Assembly: GCA_965365655.1 (NCBI GenBank) | Contig: CBDUCN010000113.1 | Location: 1 to 14,111 of the forward strand | Length of the DNA: 14,111 bases | Direction of reading: 5' to 3' | Origin: JBFHNV01 sp965365655 | GTDB lineage: Bacteria > Pseudomonadota > Gammaproteobacteria > HK1 | Part shown: in pieces, positions 8,309 to 14,111 of the stretch | Layout: each line of letters opens with the position of its first letter | How positions within the stretch are numbered: position 1 is the first letter of the stretch | The notes under the pieces: generated by a model | Seen by the model: the letters and a program-made list of their open reading frames with translations, nothing else | Databases searched by the model: none | What the model was told of the DNA's origin: nothing | Program-made: the position numbers and the translations under genes

Positions 8309-8449
8309 GTCAACGTCCGGCTTTCGCCTCTGGGAGCAGGCAGCGCGCGGAACGCGCCGAACCCGTACGGACCCGCACCGCGTCCCGTGTCTTGCGCGCG
8401 TCGTCTGCGCCTGTGCGGCAGGAAGAGACCATGAGCCTGCAGACCCTCA

Positions 8450-9823
8450 TCAGCACTCGATCACGTTCACCGCGAGGCCGCCGCGCGCGGTCTCCTTGTA
8501 CTTCGTCTTCATGTCGGCGCCCGTCTCGCGCATGGTCTTGATCACCTTGTCCAGCGACACGTAGTGCTGGCCGTCGCCGCGCAGCGCCATGCGCGCGGCG
8601 TTGATCGCCTTCACGGCAGCGATGGCGTTGCGCTCGATGCACGGCACCTGCACCAGGCCGCCCACCGGGTCGCAGGTGAGGCCCAGATTGTGCTCCATCG
8701 CGATCTCGGCGGCGTTCTCCACCTGCTCGGGACTGCCGCCGAGCACCTCGGCGAGGCCGGCCGCCGCCATGGAGCAGGCAGAGCCCACCTCGCCCTGGCA
8801 GCCGACCTCGGCGCCGGAGATGGACGCGTTCTGCTTGTACAGGATGCCGACCGCGCCGGCGGTGAGCAGGAAGCGCACCACGCCGTCCTCGTCGTAGCCC
8901 TTGCAGAAGTCGCGGTAGTAGTGAAGCACGGCGGGGACGATACCCGCGGCGCCGTTCGTCGGCGCGGTCACCACCCGCCCGCCGGCCGCGTTCTCCTCGT
9001 TCACCGCGAGCGCGTACAGGTTCACCCAGTCCATCGCCGCCATGCCGGACCCGTCGTCCGACTGGCAGCGCAGGCGGCGGTGGAACGCGGCCGCCCGCCG
9101 GCGCACCTTCATGCCCCCCGGCAGGATCCCCTCCTCCCGGCAGCCCTTCGCGACGCAGTCCTGCATCACCTGCCAGATCGCGAGGAGCCCGTCGCGGATC
9201 GCGTCGCGGTCGCGCCACGCGCGCTCGTTGCGCATCATCAGCGAGCTGATCCCGAGGCCGGTCTCGCGGCAGCGCGCGAGCAGCTGGTCGCCGCTGTCGA
9301 ACGGGTGCGGCAGCACGGTGTCGTCGACCTTGATGCGGTCCGCGCCGGCCGCCTCCTCGTCCACGACGAAGCCGCCGCCCACCGAGTAGTAGACGCGCTC
9401 GCGCAGCACGCCGCCGTCCGCGTCCAGTGCGCGGAAACGCATCCCGTTGGGGTGCAGCGGCAGGCTCTTGCGGCGCATGAAGACGAGATCCTCGTCGACG
9501 TCGAAGCGCATCGCGTCGCCGCCCGCGATGCGCAGCCGGCGGGCGTCGCGAATGGCCGCGACGCGTGCCGGCACCGCATCCGGATCGACGCCCTCCGGCG
9601 TCTCGTCCTCGAGGCCCATCAGCACGGCGACGTCGCTGCCGTGGCCCTTGCCGGTCGCGCCCAGCGACCCATAGAGCTCGCAGCGAAGTCGCGCGACGCG
9701 CGCGCCAAGCCCGTCGGCGATCAGGCCGCGGGCGAAGGTGCGCGCCGCGCGCATCGGCCCGACGGTGTGCGAGCTCGACGGCCCGATCCCGATCGAGAAC
9801 AGGTCGAACACGCTGACGGCCAC
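8450..9823 (-). CDS. sdaA: L-serine ammonia-lyase, single-chain iron-sulfur type
   Basis: Deaminates L-serine to pyruvate and ammonia in the cytosol using a [4Fe-4S] cluster. The 457-residue single chain begins with VFDLFSIGIGPSSSHTVGPM (residues 5-24, the N-terminal domain mark). The catalytic domain contains APTNGAAGIVPAVLHYY (287-303). Cluster cysteines are visible at C342 (GCQGEVGSAC), C384 (LTCDPVGG) and C395 (VQVPCIERN). The chain ends in cysteine, C457, as in the Legionella enzyme, where the terminal Cys blocks the resting cluster as a fourth ligand; numbering differs by one. I start it at GTG 9823, which gives the family's MxVSVFDLF-type N-terminus; GTG 9811 is an alternative. The ribosome site is weak. 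It sits 26 bases after glyA and before soxB, so serine made by GlyA from sarcosine carbon would be drained to pyruvate. Confidence 0.96.
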   Translation of the reverse strand: MAVSVFDLFSIGIGPSSSHTVGPMRAARTFARGLIADGLGARVARLRCELYGSLGATGKGHGSDVAVLMGLEDETPEGVDPDAVPARVAAIRDARRLRIAGGDAMRFDVDEDLVFMRRKSLPLHPNGMRFRALDADGGVLRERVYYSVGGGFVVDEEAAGADRIKVDDTVLPHPFDSGDQLLARCRETGLGISSLMMRNERAWRDRDAIRDGLLAIWQVMQDCVAKGCREEGILPGGMKVRRRAAAFHRRLRCQSDDGSGMAAMDWVNLYALAVNEENAAGGRVVTAPTNGAAGIVPAVLHYYRDFCKGYDEDGVVRFLLTAGAVGILYKQNASISGAEVGCQGEVGSACSMAAAGLAEVLGGSPEQVENAAEIAMEHNLGLTCDPVGGLVQVPCIERNAIAAVKAINAARMALRGDGQHYVSLDKVIKTMRETGADMKTKYKETARGGLAVNVIEC

Positions 9824-9849
9824 CGGAGCTGCTCGCGTGCCCGCGCGCT

Positions 9850-11124
9850 TCAGGCGGCGCGCGCCGACCGGGCGCCGTACACCGGGTGGCGCGCACACAG
9901 CTCCGAGACCTGCGCGCGCACGCGCTCGCGCACGGCGCCGTCGGCCGGGTCGTCCATGATGTCGCACATCCAGCGCGCGACGTCGCACACCTCGTCCTCG
10001 CCGAATCCGCGGGTGGTGACGGCCGGCGTGCCCACGCGGATGCCGCTGGTGACCATCGGCGGCTGCGGGTCGTCGGGCACCGCGTTCTTGTTCACGGTGA
10101 CGTGGGCGTCGCCCAGCGCCGCGTCCGCGGCCTTGCCGGTGATCCCCTTCGCCACCAGGCTCACCAGCATCAGGTGGTTGTCGGTGCCGCCGGAGACGAT
10201 CGGAAAGCCGCGCTGCGCGAACACCTCGGCCATCGCGCGCGCGTTGGCGACCACACGCTCCTGGTAGGCCTTGAACTCCGGCTGCATGGCCTCCTTGAAG
10301 GCCACCGCCTTGGCGGCGATCACGTGCATCAGTGGACCGCCCTGCAGCCCGGGGAAGACCCGCGAGTTCAGCCGCTTCTCCACCTCCGGGTTCGCGCGCG
10401 CCAGGATCAGCCCGCCGCGCGGGCCGCGCAGGGTCTTGTGGGTGGTGCTGGTCACCACGTCCGCGACCGGCACCGGGTTGGGGTAGTGGCCCGTGGCCAC
10501 CAGCCCCGCGACGTGCGCCATGTCCACGACCAGCCAGGCGCCGACGCTGTCCGCGATGTCGCGAAAGCGCTGCCAGTCGACGACGCGCGAGTACGCGGAG
10601 AAGCCGGCGACGATCATGCGCGGGCGATGCTCCGCCGCCAGCGCGGCGACCTGCTCGTAGTCGATGAGGCCGCTCTCCGCGTCGAGTCCGTACTGCACCG
10701 CGTTGTACAGGCGGCCGGAGAAGTTGACCTTCGCGCCGTGAGTGAGGTGGCCGCCGTGATCCAGGCTCATGCCCAGCAGGGTGTCGCCCGGCTCCAGCAG
10801 CGCCATGTACGCGGCCGCGTTCGCCGAGGAGCCCGAGTGCGGCTGCACGTTCGCGTAGTCGGCGCCGAACAGCGCCTTCGCGCGCTCGATCGCGAGCGCC
10901 TCGGCCACGTCCACGTGCTCGCAGCCCCCGTAGTAGCGCTTCCCGGGATAGCCCTCCGCGTACTTGTTCGTGAGCAGCGAGCCCTGCGCCTCCAGCACGC
11001 GGGGGCTCGCGTAGTTCTCGGACGCGATGAGCTCGACGTGCGCCTCCTGGCGCTGCGACTCGTGCGTCAGCGCGCGCATGAGCTCGGGGTCGAAATCCGC
11101 GATCCGTTCGCTTCCGTCGTACAT
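9850..11124 (-). CDS. glyA: Serine hydroxymethyltransferase
   Basis: A PLP enzyme that interconverts glycine plus 5,10-methylene-THF with serine plus THF. The 424 residues match the bacterial family. Visible marks are ELIASENYASP (31-41), NKYAEGYPGKRYYGG (53-67), QPHSGSSANAAAY (94-106), the PLP aspartate in VVDMAHVAGL (199-208), and TSTTHKTLRGPRGG (225-238). K230 is the Schiff-base lysine, one off from E. coli K229. The C-terminal GTPAVTTRGF is also present. The ATG at 11124 has a good GGAG nine bases upstream (complement of 11134-11137). A 285-base gap precedes it, so this is the likeliest promoter site for a glyA-sdaA-soxBDAG operon. In this setting it would run in the serine-making direction, using both products of sarcosine oxidase. 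A separate housekeeping glyA elsewhere in the genome is likely but not shown here. Confidence 0.98.
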   Translation of the reverse strand: MYDGSERIADFDPELMRALTHESQRQEAHVELIASENYASPRVLEAQGSLLTNKYAEGYPGKRYYGGCEHVDVAEALAIERAKALFGADYANVQPHSGSSANAAAYMALLEPGDTLLGMSLDHGGHLTHGAKVNFSGRLYNAVQYGLDAESGLIDYEQVAALAAEHRPRMIVAGFSAYSRVVDWQRFRDIADSVGAWLVVDMAHVAGLVATGHYPNPVPVADVVTSTTHKTLRGPRGGLILARANPEVEKRLNSRVFPGLQGGPLMHVIAAKAVAFKEAMQPEFKAYQERVVANARAMAEVFAQRGFPIVSGGTDNHLMLVSLVAKGITGKAADAALGDAHVTVNKNAVPDDPQPPMVTSGIRVGTPAVTTRGFGEDEVCDVARWMCDIMDDPADGAVRERVRAQVSELCARHPVYGARSARAA

Positions 11125-11409
11125 CGGACAGGGCTCCGTCGGGTGGCAACAGGCGCCGGCGGCGGTTGCGCCCCGGCGCGGCCTTCGTTCGAAAGGTACA
11201 CGAGCCCCGGATGGCTGTCCCGGCGCCGGGGGAGCGCGCGAAGGATAGAGAAGCGGCGGCCGCGGACGTTGGCGCGCGCGACGCCCGCCTGCCGGAGCGC
11301 GCCAGGGCCCGGCGCGCGGCGGCCCCGCATGCGGCGTGCCGCACGGCGCGCGGCGCGCACGAGGGGCGCCCCTGGGGCCCGCTCGCTCTCGTCGCGCGGC
11401 GCGGGCCGC
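11125..11409 (-). promoter_or_regulatory. Intergenic region upstream of glyA (presumed operon promoter)
   Basis: A 285-base gap between the GNAT gene stop and glyA, the longest in the minus-strand series, and so the best place for a promoter of glyA-sdaA-soxBDAG. I see no convincing -35/-10 pair and no glycine-riboswitch consensus. A bulged GC hairpin at 11365-11380, about 30 bases after the GNAT stop, could serve as a weak terminator. TTCGAA at 11188-11193 is a short palindrome of uncertain meaning. The rest is GC-rich with no supported gene. Confidence 0.4.
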
Positions 11410-12141
11410 TCAGCCCCGCGCGGCGAGCAGCGGCGCCGTGAGGGCCGACAGCGCGCTGCGCTGGCGCCCCTCGGCGTCGAAGTTCGACGCGTCCAGCCAG
11501 CGGCTAAAGGCCTCGTCGAGCGCCGGCCACTCGCGATCCAGCATCGCGTACCACGCGGTGTCGCGATTGCGCTGCTTGTACACCGTGGCCTGGCGGAAGA
11601 CGCCCTCGAACGAGAAGCCCAGGCGCTGCGCGGCGCGCCGCGAGGGCCCGTTCAGGGCGTCGCACTTCCATTCATAGCGCCGGTACCCGAGGCCGAACAC
11701 GCGCCGGGCCATCAGCACCATCGCCTCGGTCGCCGCGGGCGTGCCGGCCAGGCACGGCGCGTAGTGGATGTGACCCACCTCGATGCTGCCGCTCGCGGGC
11801 GTGATCCGCAGGTAGCTCGCGACCCCCACGGCGCGGCCGCTGAGCGGGTCGAGGATGGCGAAGAACTGCGGGTCGTCGCCGGCCGCCGCGTCACGCGCCC
11901 ACGCGAGAAAGCCGGCCGCATCGTCGAACGGCCCGTACGCGAGGTAGGTCCAGCCGCGCCCGTCCACGTCGGCGGCGAACGCGTCGTGAAGCGACGCGGC
12001 GTGTGCCGCCGCGTCCAGCGGCTCGAGCCGGCACAGGCGCCCCTGCATCGGCTCCTTCGGCGGCCGCGGCGGCGGCGACCAGCCCTCGGGCAACGGCTCG
12101 CCGATGGGCTGACCCAGCGCGTTGGTCCGGGAACCCGTCAT
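11410..12141 (-). CDS. GNAT-family N-acetyltransferase (RimJ/RimL-like)
   Basis: A predicted cytosolic acetyl-CoA-dependent acetyltransferase, 243 residues. An N-terminal strap (NALGQPIGEPLPEGW, 7-21) precedes the GNAT fold. That fold shows LCRLEPLDAAAHA (36-48), a substrate-side GWTYLAYGPF (63-72), QFFAILDPLSGRAVGVASY (92-110), and IEVGHIHYAPCLAGTPAATE (120-139), whose last part matches the RimJ/RimL-type signature. The acetyl-CoA-proximal segment GYRRYEWKCDALNGPSRRAA (152-171) follows, then RLGFSFEGVFRQ. Related proteins acetylate ribosomal protein N-termini, aminoglycosides, polyamines or small amines; the substrate is unknown here. Start ATG 12141 gives a full-length product; the ribosome site is weak. 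It lies 82 bases after the binding-protein gene and 285 before glyA, all on the same strand, so it may or may not share a transcript with either. Confidence 0.9.
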   Translation of the reverse strand: MTGSRTNALGQPIGEPLPEGWSPPPRPPKEPMQGRLCRLEPLDAAAHAASLHDAFAADVDGRGWTYLAYGPFDDAAGFLAWARDAAAGDDPQFFAILDPLSGRAVGVASYLRITPASGSIEVGHIHYAPCLAGTPAATEAMVLMARRVFGLGYRRYEWKCDALNGPSRRAAQRLGFSFEGVFRQATVYKQRNRDTAWYAMLDREWPALDEAFSRWLDASNFDAEGRQRSALSALTAPLLAARG

Positions 12142-12223
12142 GCCGGCGCGCCCGCCAGGTGCGCAGGGCGTCTCGGGTGCGGCGGGCGCGATCGCCGCCT
12201 CAGGGCGAACGGGGCAGGCGTGC

Positions 12224-13291
12224 TCAAGGCTTCGACTTGGGCTTGGGCGCCGGCTCCACCTTGTCGCCGTAGCGCCGTCGCCACTCGGCGAGGATCGCCG
12301 CGCGCCGGGTGGCCGCCCACGCGAAGTCCGGGTTGATCATCGCGGTCGGCAGCTCCGCCGGAAGCAGGTCCACGGGCTTCGCGATGCCGCGCACGGCGAG
12401 CACGGTGTGTCCCTCGTTGTACGCGCGCATCGCCGCATCCCCGATGGCCCACGACAGCAGCGTCGCGGCCGCGTCGGCCTTGCCGGTGCCGGCGACGAGG
12501 GCGGCCGCCTCGATGTCCCAGCCCACGCCTTCCACCGGGAGCACGACCTCGATCGGCGCACCACCGCCCTTCACGCGTGCGGCACGGAACGCGAACGAGA
12601 TCCCGATGGCCACCTCGCCGCGCGCCGCCTGGACGCAGGGCTCGGAGCCCGAGCGGGTGTAGCTGCGCACGTTGCGGTGCAGGTCGTCCATCAGCGCCCA
12701 GCCGCCCTGCTCGCCCAGCATCTGCAGCCACCCCACGACGGTCAGGAAGCCGGTACCCGAGACCGTCGGATCGGGCATCGACAGGTGCCCCTCGTACTCC
12801 GAGCGGGTCAGGTCGTGCCACGACTTCGGCAGGCTGAGCTTGCGCCCGGCGGTCTCGATGGTGTTGACGCACAGCGCCCCGACCCACGCGTCCATGCCCA
12901 CCCACGCCGGGGGGTCGGCCGCGTCGCGAAAGCGCGGGTCCAGGCGTTCCAGGCCGGCCGGGCGGTGCGGCTGCAGCACGCCCGCGCCCTGGAGCAGCAG
13001 CATGCTGGTCGCGGCCAGGCCCCACACCACGTCTGCCTTCGGCGCGTCCCTCTCCGCAAGCAGCCGGTCCGTGATCACGCCCGTCGCGCCGCGCGTCCAC
13101 TGGATCCGGATGTTCGGGTGGTCCTCGTTGAAACGCGCCGCGTAGCGGTCGGTCTCCTCCGGCTCGAGGGCGGTGTAGACGTTCAGCGTCACCTGGTCCG
13201 CCGACACGCCCGGCGCGCACGCGAGCAGCGCCAGCAGCACCCCGGCGAGCCGGGAGACCTCGAGCAGCCAGATGACGGCCTGCGATCGCAT
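12224..13291 (-). CDS. phnS: ABC transporter periplasmic binding protein, 2-aminoethylphosphonate type
   Basis: A secreted substrate-binding protein of the Fe(III)/AEP extracellular-solute family, 355 residues. The N-terminus has basic residues up to R14, a hydrophobic core (LAGVLLALLA, 15-24) and a VSA signal peptidase I site, with cleavage predicted after A31. LLAC at 22-25 is a weaker lipobox alternative. The mature protein begins VTLNVYTALEPEE (34-46). Family marks are RGATGVITDRLLAERDAP (67-84), ADVVWGLAATSMLLL (86-100), DPRFRDAADPPAWVGMDAWV (118-137), SGTGFLTVVGWLQMLGE (178-194), RSGSEPCVQAARGE (213-226) and EGVGWDIEA (254-262). From memory these closely resemble proteins annotated as putative 2-aminoethylphosphonate binding proteins. 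The C-terminus is a Lys/Pro-rich tail. ATG 13291 has AGGA six bases upstream. No permease or ATPase gene lies beside it. Ligand specificity is inferred from family only; other small anionic or zwitterionic ligands are possible. Confidence 0.86.
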   Translation of the reverse strand: MRSQAVIWLLEVSRLAGVLLALLACAPGVSADQVTLNVYTALEPEETDRYAARFNEDHPNIRIQWTRGATGVITDRLLAERDAPKADVVWGLAATSMLLLQGAGVLQPHRPAGLERLDPRFRDAADPPAWVGMDAWVGALCVNTIETAGRKLSLPKSWHDLTRSEYEGHLSMPDPTVSGTGFLTVVGWLQMLGEQGGWALMDDLHRNVRSYTRSGSEPCVQAARGEVAIGISFAFRAARVKGGGAPIEVVLPVEGVGWDIEAAALVAGTGKADAAATLLSWAIGDAAMRAYNEGHTVLAVRGIAKPVDLLPAELPTAMINPDFAWAATRRAAILAEWRRRYGDKVEPAPKPKSKP

Positions 13292-13350
13292 CGCGAATCC
13301 TGTGCACGGCCCGCGGCGCCCGGCGTCCCGCGCGCGGCGACGGCGCCCGG

Positions 13351-14111
13351 TCAGTAGCGGTAGGTGTCGGGCTTGAACGGCCCGTCGGAGGTGACGCCGA
13401 GGTACTCCGCCTGCTTGTCGTCCAGCTCGGTGAGATGCACGCCCAGGCGCTTGAGGTGCAGCGCGGCCACCTTCTCGTCGAGCCGCTTGGGCAGCACGTA
13501 GACCTTGTTCTCGTAGCGGTCCGGGTGCTCCCACAGCTCCATCTGCGCGAGCACCTGGTTCGTGAAGGACGCGCTCATCACGAAGCTCGGGTGGCCGGTG
13601 GCGCAGCCCAGGTTCACCAGCCGCCCCTCGGCGAGGACGATCAGGCGCTTGCCGTCGGGAAACTCGACCTCGTCCACCTGCTCCTTCACCGGGTGCCACT
13701 TGAAGTTGCGCAGCGCCTCGATCTGGATCTCGGAGTCGAAGTGCCCGATGTTGCACACGATCGCGCGATCCTTCATGTCACGCATATGGTCGATGGTGAT
13801 GATGTCCACGTTGCCGGTCGCGGTGACGAAGATGTCGGCGAGCGGCGCCATCTCGTCCATGGTCCTGACCTCGTAGCCCTCCATCGCCGCCTGCAGCGCG
13901 CAGATCGGGTCGATCTCGGTGACCACCACCCGCGCCCCCTGGCTGCGCAGGGAGGCCGCCGAGCCCTTGCCCACGTCGCCGTAGCCGGCGACCACCGCAA
14001 GCTTGCCGGCCATCATCACGTCGGTGGCGCGCTTGATGCCGTCCACCAGGCTCTCGCGGCAGCCGTAGAGGTTGTCGAACTTGGACTTGGTGACCGAGTC
14101 GTTGACGTTGA
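13351..14111 (-). CDS. ahcY: Adenosylhomocysteinase (S-adenosylhomocysteine hydrolase), C-terminal part
   Basis: Hydrolyses S-adenosylhomocysteine to adenosine and homocysteine, relieving product inhibition of SAM-dependent methyltransferases. It is a cytosolic NAD-containing enzyme. The window holds the last 253 codons; the start lies beyond the right edge. Visible marks, in order, are NDSVTKSKFDNLYGCRESL just inside the edge, the NAD-binding GYGDVGKGSAASLRSQGA, VTEIDPICALQA, FVTATGNVDII, CNIGHFDSEIQIEA, the bacterial-type insertion with NFKWHPVKEQVDEVEFP, VNLGCATGHPSFVMSASFTN, and the ending GPFKPDTYRY. The conserved C-terminal Lys-Tyr pair that closes the NAD site of the neighbouring subunit is present. 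The reading frame stays open to the edge. The stop lies 59 bases before the binding-protein gene on the same strand. Its presence beside demethylation genes fits a methyl-cycle role, but ahcY is also a common housekeeping gene. Confidence 0.97.
   Translation of the reverse strand, partial: NVNDSVTKSKFDNLYGCRESLVDGIKRATDVMMAGKLAVVAGYGDVGKGSAASLRSQGARVVVTEIDPICALQAAMEGYEVRTMDEMAPLADIFVTATGNVDIITIDHMRDMKDRAIVCNIGHFDSEIQIEALRNFKWHPVKEQVDEVEFPDGKRLIVLAEGRLVNLGCATGHPSFVMSASFTNQVLAQMELWEHPDRYENKVYVLPKRLDEKVAALHLKRLGVHLTELDDKQAEYLGVTSDGPFKPDTYRY

Noticed and set aside
8306..8314. TTGACA overlapping the soxB start codon as a -35 box
   Set aside because: Any promoter using it would start inside soxB, and no matching -10 is apparent downstream; likely chance.
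8310..8429. A 40-codon minus-strand frame between sdaA and soxB ending two bases before the soxB start
   Set aside because: It has no good ribosome site, Arg/Ser/Ala-rich composition and no known family; it is a continuation of a shadow frame of sdaA. Not supported as a gene.
11182..11196. CCTTCGTTCGAAAGG as an operator upstream of glyA
   Set aside because: The arms are not symmetrical about the TTCGAA centre; only a six-base palindrome remains, too short to support a site.
11125..11280. A possible glycine riboswitch ahead of glyA
   Set aside because: I could not find the conserved core elements or the tandem aptamer layout on the minus strand.
9886..12336. An 816-codon plus-strand open frame opposite glyA and the GNAT gene
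   Set aside because: It has the same antisense GC artefact character and crosses the intergenic region and two real genes without any recognisable domain.
13314..13350. Direct repeat CGGCGCCCGG at 13314-13323 and 13341-13350 between ahcY and the binding-protein gene
   Set aside because: It is short and all G/C; such repeats are common by chance in this composition, and no T-run supports a terminator.

Overview
The window is a compact catabolic one-carbon locus from a very GC-rich bacterium, most likely a proteobacterium. The protein families and gene order (glyA, sdaA, soxBDAG, with folD and ahcY) match sarcosine and glycine betaine catabolic regions of alpha- and gammaproteobacteria. I cannot fix the genus from sequence alone. 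Twelve protein genes are supported. Two are cut by the window edges: a corrinoid protein gene at the left and ahcY at the right. I found no RNA genes, insertion sequences, CRISPR arrays or pseudogenes.

Layout. Bases 1-374 (minus strand) encode the N-terminal part of a methyltransferase-associated corrinoid (B12-binding) protein. A 212-base divergent promoter region follows, holding a strong nested inverted repeat. Then come folD (587-1477) and an unusual folC-like gene (1623-2975), both on the plus strand. folC converges on a long minus-strand series that reads, in transcription order: ahcY (cut), a 2-aminoethylphosphonate-type ABC binding protein, a GNAT acetyltransferase, glyA, sdaA, soxB, soxD, soxA and soxG. 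The junctions soxD/soxA and soxA/soxG overlap. The glyA-sdaA gap is 26 bases. The sdaA-soxB and soxB-soxD gaps are about 140-150 bases.

How the genes fit together. Heterotetrameric sarcosine oxidase turns sarcosine into glycine, passing the methyl carbon to tetrahydrofolate as 5,10-methylene-THF. GlyA joins that same glycine and methylene-THF into serine, which frees THF, and SdaA deaminates serine to pyruvate. These six genes are therefore a self-contained sarcosine-to-pyruvate module. FolD carries surplus methylene-THF to formyl-THF, and the FolC-like enzyme may polyglutamylate the folate pool. AhcY recycles S-adenosylhomocysteine. The corrinoid protein suggests a B12-dependent demethylation step, perhaps of glycine betaine or another methylated amine, feeding the same folate pool. 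Its partner methyltransferase would lie outside the window. The binding protein and GNAT enzyme have no obvious place in this pathway.

The most notable points are the FolC-like protein, whose motifs resemble eukaryotic folylpolyglutamate synthases more than standard bacterial FolC; the nested hairpin just upstream of the corrinoid gene; and the lone aminophosphonate-type binding protein. All assignments come from reading motifs; no database search was possible.
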